Numbered from the stretch's first letter, positions 33,510-43,328 are shown. The stretch is 64,000 bases of DNA from an uncultured Ruminococcus sp. (GCA_900066355.1 FMEL01000017.1:12980-76979); one strand, 5' to 3'. Translations and numbers: made by a program. The notes: generated from the sequence alone by a model not told the origin.

Positions 33510-35207
33510 ATGAATCAAATTAACAATTCAAAGAAAATCTATCATGCAGCCATTTATGTTCGTTTATCGAAAGAAGATGGCGATGTTGCTACTGCTGGAA
33601 AGCGTGAAAGCAACAGTATCTCAAATCAGAAAGATCTGATAAAAAATTTCCTAAAAGATAAAAAGGATATAGTTGTTGTATCAGAACGGGTGGATGACGG
33701 TTACAGCGGTTCTAATTTTGAACGTCCTGCATTTCAGATGATGCTGGAAGATATCAAAAAAGGAATTGTGGATTGTGTCGTTGTAAAAGACCTTTCCCGT
33801 TTTGGACGTGAGTATATTGATGCCGGAAAATATATCGAAAGATTATTTCCGGCACTTGGCGTGCGGTTTATTGCGGTCAATGATCATTATGACAGCCTGG
33901 AAGGGAAAAGTCAGGCAGACGAAATCGTAATTCCCTTCAAGAATCTCATTAACGATGCATATTGCCGTGACATTTCTATCAAAATAAGAAGCCACCTGGA
34001 AGTAAAGAGAAAAAATGGGGAATATATTGGAGCGTTTACACCGTATGGATACCAGAAAGATTCAGATAATAAAAACAAACTGGTGATAGATGTATATGCG
34101 GCAGGTATCGTCAAAGAAATTTACCGCATGAAATTATCAGGTATGAGCCAGACAGCAATTGCCAATGCATTGAACAAACAGGGTGTTCTTTCACCAATGG
34201 AATACAAGCACAGTCTTGGAATAAGGATTCAGGATAATTTTAAAACACACGAACAGGCAGAATGGAGCGCCATGTCGGTAAAAAGAATCCTTGAAAATGA
34301 AGTATACACTGGAACTCTGGTGCAGGGAAAAAGAACAACACCAAACCATAAAGTAAAAAAATTGATGAAAAAGCCGGAGACAGATTGGGTTAGAATTGAA
34401 AAAAACCATAAGGCTATCGTATCAGAACGAGAATTTGCACTGGTGCAGAGATTATTAGGGATAGATACAAGGACTTCTCCGAACGAGGAAAAGGTATATC
34501 CATTATCTGGACTTGTGGTTTGTGGAGACTGTGGGGCAATGATGATCAAACGGGATGTTCCGGCAGGAGGAAAGGTATATGCTTACTATATCTGTTCCAG
34601 ACATGCGGCTACGAAAGCGTGTGCAGCACACAGAATACCAATGGGTAAACTAGAAGAAACAGTATTGGAACTGGTAAAAATCCATATTGAAAATATCCTT
34701 GATATGAAAAAAATCATGGATTTTATCCATGAAGTACCATTTCAAGAATTGGATATAAAAGAACTGGAAATTAGAAAAGAAGCAAAAGAAAAAGAAGCCG
34801 TGCGATGCCGGGAGTTAAGAGATTATCTATATGAGGATTTCCGTGAAGGAATCATTTCAAAAGAAGATTATAAAGAGCTTCATGACGGGTACACAGAAAA
34901 ACGGAAAAAAGCCGAGGAAGCAGTCCGAAGCATTGATCAACAGATCAGTGAAGTCCTGGAATCAAAAAGTGATAAATATCATTGGCTGGATTATTTTGCC
35001 GAGCATCAGAATATACAAGAACTTACAAGAACTGTTGCTGTTGAACTGATTGACCAGATATTGGTATATGACAAAAAACATATTGAAGTCAGATTTAATT
35101 TTGATGACTGTTATCAATCCCTGTTACGGCAGATACAGTCGGTGGGATGTGATGTCAGCACAGGTATGGACGGAAGAATAGAAATTCAAAAGAGGGAGGT
35201 CGTATAA
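33510..35207 (+). CDS. Large serine recombinase 1
   Basis: 565 residues. N-terminal resolvase domain with nucleophile Ser20 (AAIYVRLSKEDGD) and catalytic motif VVVKDLSRFGREY, recombinase domain (~165-290), zinc ribbon (VVCGDCGAMM ... ICSRHAATKACAAH) and a C-terminal coiled coil (~415-500). The start at ATG 33510 follows AAGGAGG; the longer frame to 33405 has none. First of three consecutive recombinases; its stop is directly followed by the next ATG. Such enzymes integrate and excise elements using short attachment cores. Confidence 0.92.
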   Translation: MNQINNSKKIYHAAIYVRLSKEDGDVATAGKRESNSISNQKDLIKNFLKDKKDIVVVSERVDDGYSGSNFERPAFQMMLEDIKKGIVDCVVVKDLSRFGREYIDAGKYIERLFPALGVRFIAVNDHYDSLEGKSQADEIVIPFKNLINDAYCRDISIKIRSHLEVKRKNGEYIGAFTPYGYQKDSDNKNKLVIDVYAAGIVKEIYRMKLSGMSQTAIANALNKQGVLSPMEYKHSLGIRIQDNFKTHEQAEWSAMSVKRILENEVYTGTLVQGKRTTPNHKVKKLMKKPETDWVRIEKNHKAIVSEREFALVQRLLGIDTRTSPNEEKVYPLSGLVVCGDCGAMMIKRDVPAGGKVYAYYICSRHAATKACAAHRIPMGKLEETVLELVKIHIENILDMKKIMDFIHEVPFQELDIKELEIRKEAKEKEAVRCRELRDYLYEDFREGIISKEDYKELHDGYTEKRKKAEEAVRSIDQQISEVLESKSDKYHWLDYFAEHQNIQELTRTVAVELIDQILVYDKKHIEVRFNFDDCYQSLLRQIQSVGCDVSTGMDGRIEIQKREVV

Positions 35208-36908
35208 ATGGCTCGAAAATCAAGAAAAGTAGATTATGTGAATGTTGGAAATAAAGAAAATTTGGTTACAGAAGCTGAAAACCAGTGTGAAAAAGTTTCA
35301 CATGCAGCCCTTTATGCAAGGCTTTCTTATGAGAGTGAAAAGAACAGAGAAAGAAATACGATAGAAACGCAGATGGTTTTGCTTCATAATTTCGTAAAAG
35401 AACAGAAAGATATCGTGGTTGCAAAGGAATATTATGATATATCTAAAACCGGAACTAATTTTGAGAGAGATGGTTTTAATGAGATGATGCAGGACATCAA
35501 AGAGGGAAATATTGACTGTGTTATTGTTAAAGATCTTTCTAGGCTTGGAAGAAATTATGTAGAGGCGGGAAGCTATATTGAAAGAGTGTTCCCATTCTTT
35601 AATGTGCGTTTTATTTCGGTGAATGATCATTATGATTCGTTCAGAGATGACATAAGTCTGCTGATCAGCATGTCAAACGTGTATAATGAGTTTTATTCCA
35701 GAGATTTGGCAAAGAAAATAAGAAGTTCATACCGGACGAGCTGGGCAAATGGCGAATTTCCTTCCGGTCAGATGGCTTATGGTTATGAAAAAGACAAGGA
35801 TAATCCTCATCAGCTGATTCCAGATCCAGTAGCAGCACCAGTGGTGAAAAAGATATTTCAGTATTTTATTGATGGAATGACTTATGCTGAGATTGCCCGG
35901 AAATTAAATGCGGATGGGTATCTCTGCCCGAAAGCCTACAAGCTGGATAAAGCAGGAAAAGCAAATGAAAAGTCAGCGGCATGGACATGGAGTGGAGGAA
36001 CAGTCCACAAAATCCTTGAGAATCAATATTATGCCGGTGATAGTGTGCATAATCAGTTTACCAATGATTCCTGGGCTGCACAGAGACAGAAAATGAATCA
36101 GAAAGAAGAATGGATCATTATCAAAAATACCCATGAGGCACTTGTGAGCAGAAAGGATTTTGATGAGGTACAGGAAAAGATTGGTCATATCGTAAAGCGG
36201 GTTAATGAAGCTCGTAAATCAAATGGCAATAATGTAAGAGACTTCAACTTTTTCAAGCAGAAAATTGTATGTGCAGACTGTGGAAAAACCATGTATTTAT
36301 ATGGGAAAACAAAAGGCAATCATCGTAGGTTTTACTGTGGAAATAATAAGCTCCACGGGAAGTGTACGCCACATTCTATCACTGATTTGGAAGTGAATGA
36401 TTATGTACTGCGTGTGATACGTGCACATATCAATGTATATGTTGAAAATGTAGATTTGATTCGGCGGTTGAATCAAAGACAGGAAAGCATTAAAAAATAT
36501 GATGTGTTTAACAGGGAAATCAAGAAATGCCGGAAAGAACTGGAAAAAGTGGCAGTACACCGGGAAAGATTGTTTGAGGATTATGTGTGCCGTATTATTG
36601 ATGCAGAGCAGTATGAAACATTTTCAAAGCAGGATGCGGAAACAGAAAAAGAGATCCAGAATAACATGGAAATTTTATTAAAGCATCAGGTTGGATATGA
36701 AAAAAATTTTCACACAGAGGAAGAATGGGAAACATTGATCAATAAATACCGCAATACGAGAACGCTGACAAAGGAAATGGTCAATGCTTTTGTAGAAAAA
36801 ATCGAAATACATGAAAGCGGTTCTATTACGGTACGTTTGGTGTATGATGATATGTTGGAAGAATTAAGAAAATATGCAAAAGAACGGGAGGCTGAGTTAT
36901 GCCAGTAA
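35208..36908 (+). CDS. Large serine recombinase 2
   Basis: 566 residues, same plan: Ser40 nucleophile (AALYARLSYESEK), VIVKDLSRLGRNY, recombinase domain, zinc ribbon (VCADCGKTM ... FYCGNNKLHGKC), coiled coil (~420-510). The N-terminus is about 20 residues longer than in its neighbours. It overlaps recombinase 3 by ten bases. Active-site residues look intact, so it is unlikely to be a decaying copy. Confidence 0.92.
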   Translation: MARKSRKVDYVNVGNKENLVTEAENQCEKVSHAALYARLSYESEKNRERNTIETQMVLLHNFVKEQKDIVVAKEYYDISKTGTNFERDGFNEMMQDIKEGNIDCVIVKDLSRLGRNYVEAGSYIERVFPFFNVRFISVNDHYDSFRDDISLLISMSNVYNEFYSRDLAKKIRSSYRTSWANGEFPSGQMAYGYEKDKDNPHQLIPDPVAAPVVKKIFQYFIDGMTYAEIARKLNADGYLCPKAYKLDKAGKANEKSAAWTWSGGTVHKILENQYYAGDSVHNQFTNDSWAAQRQKMNQKEEWIIIKNTHEALVSRKDFDEVQEKIGHIVKRVNEARKSNGNNVRDFNFFKQKIVCADCGKTMYLYGKTKGNHRRFYCGNNKLHGKCTPHSITDLEVNDYVLRVIRAHINVYVENVDLIRRLNQRQESIKKYDVFNREIKKCRKELEKVAVHRERLFEDYVCRIIDAEQYETFSKQDAETEKEIQNNMEILLKHQVGYEKNFHTEEEWETLINKYRNTRTLTKEMVNAFVEKIEIHESGSITVRLVYDDMLEELRKYAKEREAELCQ

Positions 36909-38473
36909 CAGAATGTATCGCTGTTTATATCAGACTTTCGTCGGAGGATAATGATGTAGATGGCAGTATAAAAGCCGAAAGTAACAGTGTCAGTGCACAG
37001 AGAATGCTGATAAACGAATTTATCAAAAAACAGGACGAATTTACTAACTGTCCAGTAGTTGAATATGTAGACGATGGGTACAGTGGTACAAACTTTAACC
37101 GTCCTGGCTTTCAGAGGATGATGGAAGATGCAAAAACAGGACGTATAAAAAGTATTGTTATAAAGGACTTTTCAAGATTTGGAAGAGATTATCTGGAAGT
37201 GGGGAATTATCTGGAAAAAATCCTGCCAGTCCTTGGTATTCGAATTATCTCAATTAACGATGGCTTTGACAGTATCAATTCCTCTGGTTTTACTGGAGGA
37301 ATGAGCGTAGCGTTAAAAAATATGCTGAATGCAATGTACAGCAGAGATTTGTCCAGAAAAGTTCGTTCTGCTATGAAAACACATGCTAAAAACGGTGAAT
37401 ATATGCCGGCTTTTCCCAAATATGGATATATTAAAGATCCAGAAGATAAGCATCATCTGGTTATAGACCCAGAAGCGGCTGAAATAGTGAAACTGATATT
37501 CACAATGGCGGCAGATGGGAAAACAAAAGGACAGATAGCAAAATATCTGAACGAAACCCATGTGCTTACATGCCGGGAGTATATGTGCAGAAAAGGTATA
37601 AAAATGCACAGAGAAAACGAAAAAGAAAAGAAACTCTGGTCAGTCACAACAATCTCAGATATGCTCAAAAATGAAGTGTATCTTGGGAAAATTATTTGGA
37701 ATAAAAAGAGAGTGGCAAGAACAGGAAGCAATAAATTGGTTTCCAATGATAAAGAAGAGTGGATTGTTGTAGAAAATGCACATGAACCAATTATATCCGA
37801 TGAATTATTCCAGAAAGCAAATGAAAAAGCATTTACTAACCAGAAAAGAGTTCTTACAAAAAGAGGAGTAGCCTGCCCTATTTTCTTTTGTCCGACCTGT
37901 GGAAGAAGACTTGGTTTTACCAGCAGAGAGACTGGGTATCGCTGTATGCAGGCACATATCAGCGGTCTTAGTGGGTGTGTGGAAAGTAAAATGGACAGGA
38001 AAGAAGCAGAAGAAACAGTACTGGATGCAGCCAGAAATATGGCACAACTCATTTCGGAAAATCTTGAGAAAAAGAAAAGTGAATGGCATAAAACAATTTT
38101 GAAAGAAGAAAATATCGCAACACTGGAAAGTGAAAAAAAGCGACTCTCGTCAAGAAAAATGAAACTGTATTCTGATTATCGTTCAGAAGTGTTGGACAAG
38201 GAAGGGTATATGGAAGAACTGGAAAAAACGACTTCCCGTATTTCAGAAATCACTTTGCAGATAGCAGAATTGGAGAATGAGATTGCTACAGCGAAGAAAA
38301 AATGTGATGAAGCAACAGAAAAAGAAATGGAAGTAAATGAGATTGCAGCATTGCAGGATTTTGACAAAATACAGCTGTCAAAGATTATTGAGAAAGTCTT
38401 TATTTATGAACCAGGTCGTATGGAGATAAGCTGGAAGATGGATGACATTTTCTACAAAGAAGAAAAAGCATAA
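36899..38473 (+). CDS. Large serine recombinase 3
   Basis: 524 residues: Ser14 nucleophile (AVYIRLSSEDND), IVIKDFSRFGRDY, recombinase domain, zinc ribbon (FFCPTCGRRL ... YRCMQAHISGLSGC), coiled coil (~385-480). Last gene before a terminator and the probable right end of the element. Three tandem recombinases suggest a complex in which each binds a different half site or one acts in excision, but which is needed is unknown. Confidence 0.92.
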   Translation: MPVTECIAVYIRLSSEDNDVDGSIKAESNSVSAQRMLINEFIKKQDEFTNCPVVEYVDDGYSGTNFNRPGFQRMMEDAKTGRIKSIVIKDFSRFGRDYLEVGNYLEKILPVLGIRIISINDGFDSINSSGFTGGMSVALKNMLNAMYSRDLSRKVRSAMKTHAKNGEYMPAFPKYGYIKDPEDKHHLVIDPEAAEIVKLIFTMAADGKTKGQIAKYLNETHVLTCREYMCRKGIKMHRENEKEKKLWSVTTISDMLKNEVYLGKIIWNKKRVARTGSNKLVSNDKEEWIVVENAHEPIISDELFQKANEKAFTNQKRVLTKRGVACPIFFCPTCGRRLGFTSRETGYRCMQAHISGLSGCVESKMDRKEAEETVLDAARNMAQLISENLEKKKSEWHKTILKEENIATLESEKKRLSSRKMKLYSDYRSEVLDKEGYMEELEKTTSRISEITLQIAELENEIATAKKKCDEATEKEMEVNEIAALQDFDKIQLSKIIEKVFIYEPGRMEISWKMDDIFYKEEKA

Positions 38474-38492
38474 ACGGAATAAGATTGTTCGC

Positions 38493-38526
38493 AGGAGCAT
38501 CACTGGATGAAAACAGTGGTGCTTTT
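38493..38526 (+). terminator. Terminator after the recombinase operon
   Basis: AGCATCACTG-GATGAAAA-CAGTGGTGCT followed by TTTTT. Confidence 0.8.
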
Positions 38527-38560
38527 TGCGAATTAAAAGCAAATTTTTTTTAGACTTATA
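38527..38560. other. Probable right attachment junction of the serine-recombinase element
   Basis: Large serine recombinase genes usually lie next to one attachment site. Between the terminator and a tyrosine recombinase fragment that starts without its N-terminal half there are only 34 A/T-rich bases, so the junction is expected here. The exact core cannot be read without the matching left end or an empty site. Confidence 0.35.
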
Positions 38561-39031
38561 TTGACAAAAGCAGAACTTCTGGCATTGAGTCTTTCAGACT
38601 TTGATATGAGTGGTAATCTTTTGCATATCAATAAGACTTATAACCGGATCAGGAAAAGAGATGTGATTGATACTCCAAAAACAGAAAATTCAGTCCGTAC
38701 CATTGATATTCCTAATTTTCTTAAAGAAGAGGTGCAGGAGTATGCGAAGAAGCATTATGGATTTCCGGAAAATCAGCGGTTATTTCCGATTGTGGCGAGA
38801 ACACTGCAGAAACGGCTTAAGAAGTATGAAGCATTGACCGGTGTAAAACCAATCAGAGTGCATGATATCCGTCACAGCCATGTAGCATATCTGATTTATC
38901 AGGGTGTAGAGCCACTGATCATCAAGGAAAGACTGGGGCACAAAGATATTCAGATGACATTAAACACTTATGGTCACCTGTATCCGTCACAGCAAAAAAA
39001 GGTAGCTGAGATGTTGGACAACAAACGTTAA
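38561..39031 (+). pseudogene. Tyrosine recombinase (phage-type integrase), C-terminal remnant
   Basis: 156 residues of the catalytic domain: KAELLALSLSDFD, the catalytic Lys region (TPKTENSVRTIDIP), the box HDIRHSHVAYLI (His-x-x-Arg), LGHKDIQMTLNTYGHLYP with the nucleophilic Tyr. The N-terminal core-binding half, about 200 residues, is missing: the frame enters from an A/T tract at 38537 after a stop codon. Full-length enzymes have 350-400 residues. It probably belonged to the right-hand mobilizable element and was cut by the serine-recombinase element or a deletion. Confidence 0.82.
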
Positions 39032-39049
39032 ATATGGAGGAAAAGACAC

Positions 39050-39220
39050 ATGAAAACAAAGAAAGTAGTCAGAAAAATATTTGATACGCTCAATTATAGT
39101 AAGAAGCTGAAGATAAGTTCCATTTTACCGGATCGAGATTCGGATTATGCGATTCTTCTTGAATTAGAGGATGGAAGCAAATTTGAAATTATCATTATCC
39201 CAACAAGGAGATTCGTATAA
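39050..39220 (+). CDS. Small conserved-looking protein, 56 residues
   Basis: ATG at 39050 after TATGGAGGAAAAGACAC; the protein starts MKTKKVVRKIFDTLNYSKK and ends EIIIIPTRRFV. It is hydrophilic with a beta-strand tail. Not recognised. Good ribosome site, tight placement 18 bases after the integrase remnant and before another small frame support a real gene. Confidence 0.55.
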   Translation: MKTKKVVRKIFDTLNYSKKLKISSILPDRDSDYAILLELEDGSKFEIIIIPTRRFV

Positions 39221-39231
39221 GGAGTGGAACT

Positions 39232-39420
39232 ATGGCTACTAACAGACAAAAAGAAAAAGCCCAGACAAAATATCTGAGCAAGTTCTCTGATAATCAGATT
39301 CACTGATATATCATCTTGGCAGATTCAGTATATCACGAATTGAACGATACAACAATTCCCGAATATCTGTTCATCAGAGACTTGTCCGGAGGGGCAGGAG
39401 GTAGAAGTGACATTATTTGA
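39232..39420 (+). pseudogene. Small protein gene with in-frame TGA
   Basis: After AAGGAGTGGAAC the frame reads MATNRQKEKAQTKYLSKF and reaches TGA at 39304-39306 after 24 residues, then stays open for 37 more codons (starting YIILADSVYHELNDTT, ending LSGGAGGRSDII) to TGA at 39418. The second half is protein-like and runs into the next gene start, as in tightly packed element operons. Most likely a nonsense mutation of a 62-residue gene. Confidence 0.5.
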
Positions 39421-40081
39421 ACAGGTAAAAGAATGTGTGACAGCCAGACAGGCTGCGGAGCATTACGGGATTAAAGTAAAAAGAAATGGAATGGCGTGTT
39501 GTCCGTTTCATAAAGACCGACACCCAAGTATGAAGGCCGATAAAATATATCACTGCTTTGCATGTGGAGTGGGCGGTGATGCGATAGATTTTACAGCAAG
39601 GTTATTTGGAATATCACAGTATGAAGCTGCGAAAAAGATGATAGAAGATTTTGGACTGGATATAAAAATCGAAGACAGAAACAAATACAAAAGGATGCAC
39701 CAAAGCAGGAATACTTTGATATCAAAGAAACCTAAAGTTGTGATGATCAGAGAAAAACTGGAGCAGTGGTTGAAACATGCAACAGACGTGCTGATCAGAT
39801 ATCTGAAATGGATTCAGTTCTGGAAAGAGATTTACAAACCAGAACCAGATGAAGAGTGGCACGAATTATTTACGGAGGCATTGGCAAATGAAAGAAAGAT
39901 AAATGACTATCTGGACGTGCTGATGTTTGGAACAGGAGAAGAGATTGTAGAGTTTTTCAAGATGAAGAGAAGGGAGGTTGAAAAAATTGAAGAAAGAATT
40001 AACGAATATCAGCGAGAAGTCCTTGATGGAATTAGAAGATATTGTGAACGAGGAAATGCTTACAACAGAAGATGTCAATAA
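39407..40081 (+). CDS. CHC2 zinc-finger (primase-type) protein
   Basis: 224 residues starting at GTG 39407. The N-terminal CHC2 finger has CCPFHKDRHPS and YHCFACGVGGDAIDF, the DNA-binding zinc module of DnaG-type primases. No TOPRIM catalytic domain follows; the rest is helical. It pairs with the overlapping VapE-type ATPase gene, giving a split replication module seen in mobilizable elements. Overlap with the next gene is about 95 bases. Confidence 0.87.
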   Translation: MTLFEQVKECVTARQAAEHYGIKVKRNGMACCPFHKDRHPSMKADKIYHCFACGVGGDAIDFTARLFGISQYEAAKKMIEDFGLDIKIEDRNKYKRMHQSRNTLISKKPKVVMIREKLEQWLKHATDVLIRYLKWIQFWKEIYKPEPDEEWHELFTEALANERKINDYLDVLMFGTGEEIVEFFKMKRREVEKIEERINEYQREVLDGIRRYCERGNAYNRRCQ

Positions 40082-41363
40082 TATGTTGGAGCATACGGAT
40101 AAAGGAAGAACAAAGCAGACAATTAGAAATTGTGTAACCGTACTTCAAAATGATCCGGTATTGAAAAAAGCGATTAAACGAAATGAACTTTCTGGAAGGA
40201 TGGACATTGTAAAAGAGGTTCCCTGGGAGCGGAGGAATAACAGTCCTACGGTTACAGATACTGATGAAAATAATTTGAAGATGTATCTGGAAGAAAATTA
40301 TGAACTGACAAGTGAGCGTGTGATCAAAGCAGGAATAGATATTGTTTCCAATGAAAATAAATATCACCCAATTAGAGATTATCTGGAGAGTCTGGTCTGG
40401 GACGGAATTCCAAGAATAGAAAATATGCTTCCACATTTTCTGGGAGCAGAAAAGAGCAAATATACAATCGGAGTAATGAAAATGCACATGCTGGCAGCGA
40501 TTTCAAGAATTTATGAACCGGGAATAAAATATGATATTATGTTGTGTTTGGTTGGGAGTCAGGGAGCCGGAAAGTCCACATTTTTCAAATATCTAGCGAT
40601 AAAAGAAGAATGGTTCAGCGACAATCTGGATCATTTGGATGATGAAAATATTTACAGAAAACTGCAAAATCACTGGATTATCGAAATGGGAGAAATGAAG
40701 GCAACTATCACAGCAAAGAATATTGAACAGATAAAATCGTTTCTGAGCAGACAGAAAGAAACTTATAAAGTACCTTATGAAGTTCACCCGGAAGACAGAC
40801 CGAGACAGTGTGTATTTTGCGGTACTTCAAATGATTTGAATTTCCTTCCGCTGGACAGAACCGGAAACAGAAGATTTGCTCCGGTGATGACAGATATGTC
40901 GAAAGCAGAAGTTCATATTCTGGACAATGAGGCAGAGAGCAAAGCCTATATCGAACAGGCTTGGGCAGAGGCAATGGTACTGTATCGACAGGGAAATGTG
41001 TTCTTAGGATTTACAAAGGAAATTGAGGAAGAGGCAAAGCGTCTGCAGAAAGAATTTATGCCGGAAGATACCAATGCCGGAATCATACAGGAATTTCTTG
41101 ATGACTACGATGACGATTATGTATGTACAAGAATTCTGTTCGATGAAGCGCTACATCGAACCGGAGAAATGAAACAGTGGGAAGGTAAAGAAATTGCCAA
41201 TATTATGAACAATGCGATTGTAGGCTGGAAACCACATGGTACACATCGATTCGGAAAGGAATATGGAATACAGCGGTCATGGAAACGGATGAAAGATTCG
41301 GTGAAGAAAGATAAAGACGGATTTATAGAAGTACCGGAACAGTTGGAAATACCGTTTGAGTAA
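39987..41363 (+). CDS. VapE-family P-loop protein (virulence-associated E)
   Basis: 458 residues from the TTG at 39987 (nine bases after GGGAGG; TTG 39978 is an alternative). Family marks: HPIRDYLESLVWDGIPRI, Walker A GSQGAGKST, WIIEMGEMKATITAKNIEQIKSF and CVFCGTSNDLNFL, then DRTGNRRFAPV. Probably a superfamily 3-like helicase/ATPase that works with the CHC2 protein in element replication. Overlapping genes suggest coupled translation. Confidence 0.9.
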   Translation: MKKELTNISEKSLMELEDIVNEEMLTTEDVNNMLEHTDKGRTKQTIRNCVTVLQNDPVLKKAIKRNELSGRMDIVKEVPWERRNNSPTVTDTDENNLKMYLEENYELTSERVIKAGIDIVSNENKYHPIRDYLESLVWDGIPRIENMLPHFLGAEKSKYTIGVMKMHMLAAISRIYEPGIKYDIMLCLVGSQGAGKSTFFKYLAIKEEWFSDNLDHLDDENIYRKLQNHWIIEMGEMKATITAKNIEQIKSFLSRQKETYKVPYEVHPEDRPRQCVFCGTSNDLNFLPLDRTGNRRFAPVMTDMSKAEVHILDNEAESKAYIEQAWAEAMVLYRQGNVFLGFTKEIEEEAKRLQKEFMPEDTNAGIIQEFLDDYDDDYVCTRILFDEALHRTGEMKQWEGKEIANIMNNAIVGWKPHGTHRFGKEYGIQRSWKRMKDSVKKDKDGFIEVPEQLEIPFE

Positions 41364-41477
41364 AGATTATTGTAAACGATGTAAACGGAACTTGAAGAAA
41401 AAACTTAAAACGTTAACTTTTAAAATCTTTTGAACTCCGTTTACAAATTTCGTTTACAGACTGGAAAGGAGCAGAAA

Positions 41478-41708
41478 ATGATGAAACAGGGAAGATTAGG
41501 ATATAACAGCAGCAATGGAAGATATGGATTATTATCATCAGATTTATGGATTGATACAGGATTTCACTGCGGAGAAGGACTGGAAGTGCTGGTAGATGAT
41601 GAATGGGTACAGACCAGAATGGAGATGAATCTGGCAAGAGAATGGTATCTGGTGGGAACACCTTATTGTGGAGATTTGGAATATGTGCAGGCGAGGATAC
41701 CAGAATAA
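41478..41708 (+). CDS. DUF5348-like small protein
   Basis: 76 residues; start at ATG 41478 after AAAGGAGCAGAAA. It contains GRLGYNSSNGRYGLLSSDLWIDTGFHCGEGLEVL and ends with a short YVQARIPE tail, matching the DUF5348 family that usually sits between VapE and a MobV relaxase gene. Function unknown. Confidence 0.8.
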   Translation: MMKQGRLGYNSSNGRYGLLSSDLWIDTGFHCGEGLEVLVDDEWVQTRMEMNLAREWYLVGTPYCGDLEYVQARIPE

Positions 41709-41817
41709 ACAGATCTATGATCCACTTCGGTCGGTGCAGAACAGACGTCCATAAGGACGTTATGCCCCCGGCAGGGCGCAAGGGGACTTTTGATGGACGG
41801 TACGGCTGTCGAAAGTG

Positions 41818-41900
41818 CTTTTGCGTTACTTTTGACAAAAGTAACAAAAGAGGGGCTTGTCCCCGATACTTCTCGAACTACTAATGTTCGAGAAGGTTCC
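41818..41900. other. Candidate origin of transfer for the MobV relaxase
   Basis: The 297-base spacer before the MobV gene holds no gene but several inverted repeats: GTTACTTTTG-A-CAAAAGTAAC (41825-41845), GGGGCTTGTCCCC (41852-41864), and TCTCGAAC/GTTCGAGA (about 41873-41894). Such repeats directly upstream of a MobV gene are typical for its nick region. The exact nick site is not identified. Confidence 0.5.
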
Positions 41901-42005
41901 TAAATATCGTATCCGGCGAAAATTTCTTAAATATCGCCATAACTGGCGTAAATAAAAATTATGTGCCATGTCTGGCACTCGAGTAGAAAAGAGGTGAGAA
42001 AATTT

Positions 42006-43328
42006 ATGATGAAACGGACAATCAGTGGCATGATCGGAGCCGGTTCACTGGCTCATAACAGACGGGATTTTGTAGCAGAAAATGTAGATCCGGACAGAGT
42101 GCAATTGAACATTTGTTATAAGAATGAGAATCTGAAAGAAGTTTATAAGGAACTGTTTGACGATGCTACGGAGAGATACAATGTCGGGAAAAGAAAGGAC
42201 CGGCAGATTGCAAATTATTATGAAAAAATCCGACAGAGCAAACAGGAAAAGTTGTTCCATGAAGTGATATTCCAGATTGGAAATCGAGAGGATATGGCAG
42301 TGGGAACAACAGAAGGAAATCTGGCTGTAAAGGTATTGGACGAATATATGAAAGATTTCCAGAAGCGGAATCCGACACTTCGGGTATTTAGTTGCTATCT
42401 GCATCAGGACGAAGCTACTCCACATCTGCATATCGATTTTGTCCCTTATGTGACCAACTGGAAGGGAAAAGGAATGGATACTAGAGTTTCACTGAAGCAG
42501 GCATTAAAAAGTCTTGGATTTCAAGGCGGAAATAAGCATGATACAGAACTGAATCAGTGGATAAATCATGAAAAAGAAGTGCTGGCAGAAATCGCAATGC
42601 AACGTGGAATTGAATGGGAACAGAAAGGTACACATGAAGAGCATCTGGACGTTTATAATTTCAAGAAAAAGGAACGTAAAAAGGAAGTGCAGGAACTGGA
42701 GCAGGAAAAAGAAAATCTGACAGCAGAGAACGAAGGATTGATTTCTCAGATTGCGGACGCAAGGGCAGATATTAAACTACTGGAAGAAGAAAAAATTCAG
42801 TTCCAGAAAGATAAAGAAATAGCAGAAAAACGTGCCGAGAACGCAGAAACGGAATTGAAAAAACTGGAGGACAGAAGAGAATTCCTGCAACCGGTGATGG
42901 ATAATGTCAGTAAGGAAATAAAAGAATATGGAATGATCAAAACATTTTTGCCGGAAGCTACAGCATTGGAACGTGCGGTAACTTATCGGGATAAGAAAAT
43001 AAAACCCTTGTTCATTGAAATGAAGAATAAAATTGGTGCGATGGCTGCACAGGTTAAAGAACTTACCAGAGAAAGAGATAAGTGGAAAAGTAAGTTTCAG
43101 AAGAAAAAGCAGGAGCACGAGAACACTAAAAAGGAACTGGCAGAAGTTCAGAAGGATTATCAGAAATTATCCGGTGAGAAAGAAATATTGCAGGGATTTG
43201 CAGACAGATACAATCGACTTTTACGTATGCTGGGGAAAGATATGGTAGAAAGACTGGTGCAGGACGATATCCGGATGCAGGCGGAACTTGAAGCGAAAAA
43301 GCAGAAAGAACAAATGCCGAAAAAATAG
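42006..43328 (+). CDS. MobV-family relaxase (plasmid recombination/mobilization protein)
   Basis: 440 residues; start at ATG 42006 after AGAGGTGAG. The MobV signature is clear: N-terminal RTISGMIGAGSLAHNRR, then the metal-binding HQDEATPHLHIDFVP (His133, His140, His142). A long coiled coil fills ~215-430. It would nick the upstream repeats and transfer the DNA with help from another element. It is the second relaxase in the region and of a different family from the one at 22906. Confidence 0.92.
   Translation: MMKRTISGMIGAGSLAHNRRDFVAENVDPDRVQLNICYKNENLKEVYKELFDDATERYNVGKRKDRQIANYYEKIRQSKQEKLFHEVIFQIGNREDMAVGTTEGNLAVKVLDEYMKDFQKRNPTLRVFSCYLHQDEATPHLHIDFVPYVTNWKGKGMDTRVSLKQALKSLGFQGGNKHDTELNQWINHEKEVLAEIAMQRGIEWEQKGTHEEHLDVYNFKKKERKKEVQELEQEKENLTAENEGLISQIADARADIKLLEEEKIQFQKDKEIAEKRAENAETELKKLEDRREFLQPVMDNVSKEIKEYGMIKTFLPEATALERAVTYRDKKIKPLFIEMKNKIGAMAAQVKELTRERDKWKSKFQKKKQEHENTKKELAEVQKDYQKLSGEKEILQGFADRYNRLLRMLGKDMVERLVQDDIRMQAELEAKKQKEQMPKK

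Noticed and set aside
39304..39306. Selenocysteine at the in-frame TGA
   Set aside because: No SECIS-like hairpin is obvious right after the TGA, the neighbouring residues do not suggest a redox protein, and a nonsense mutation is simpler.
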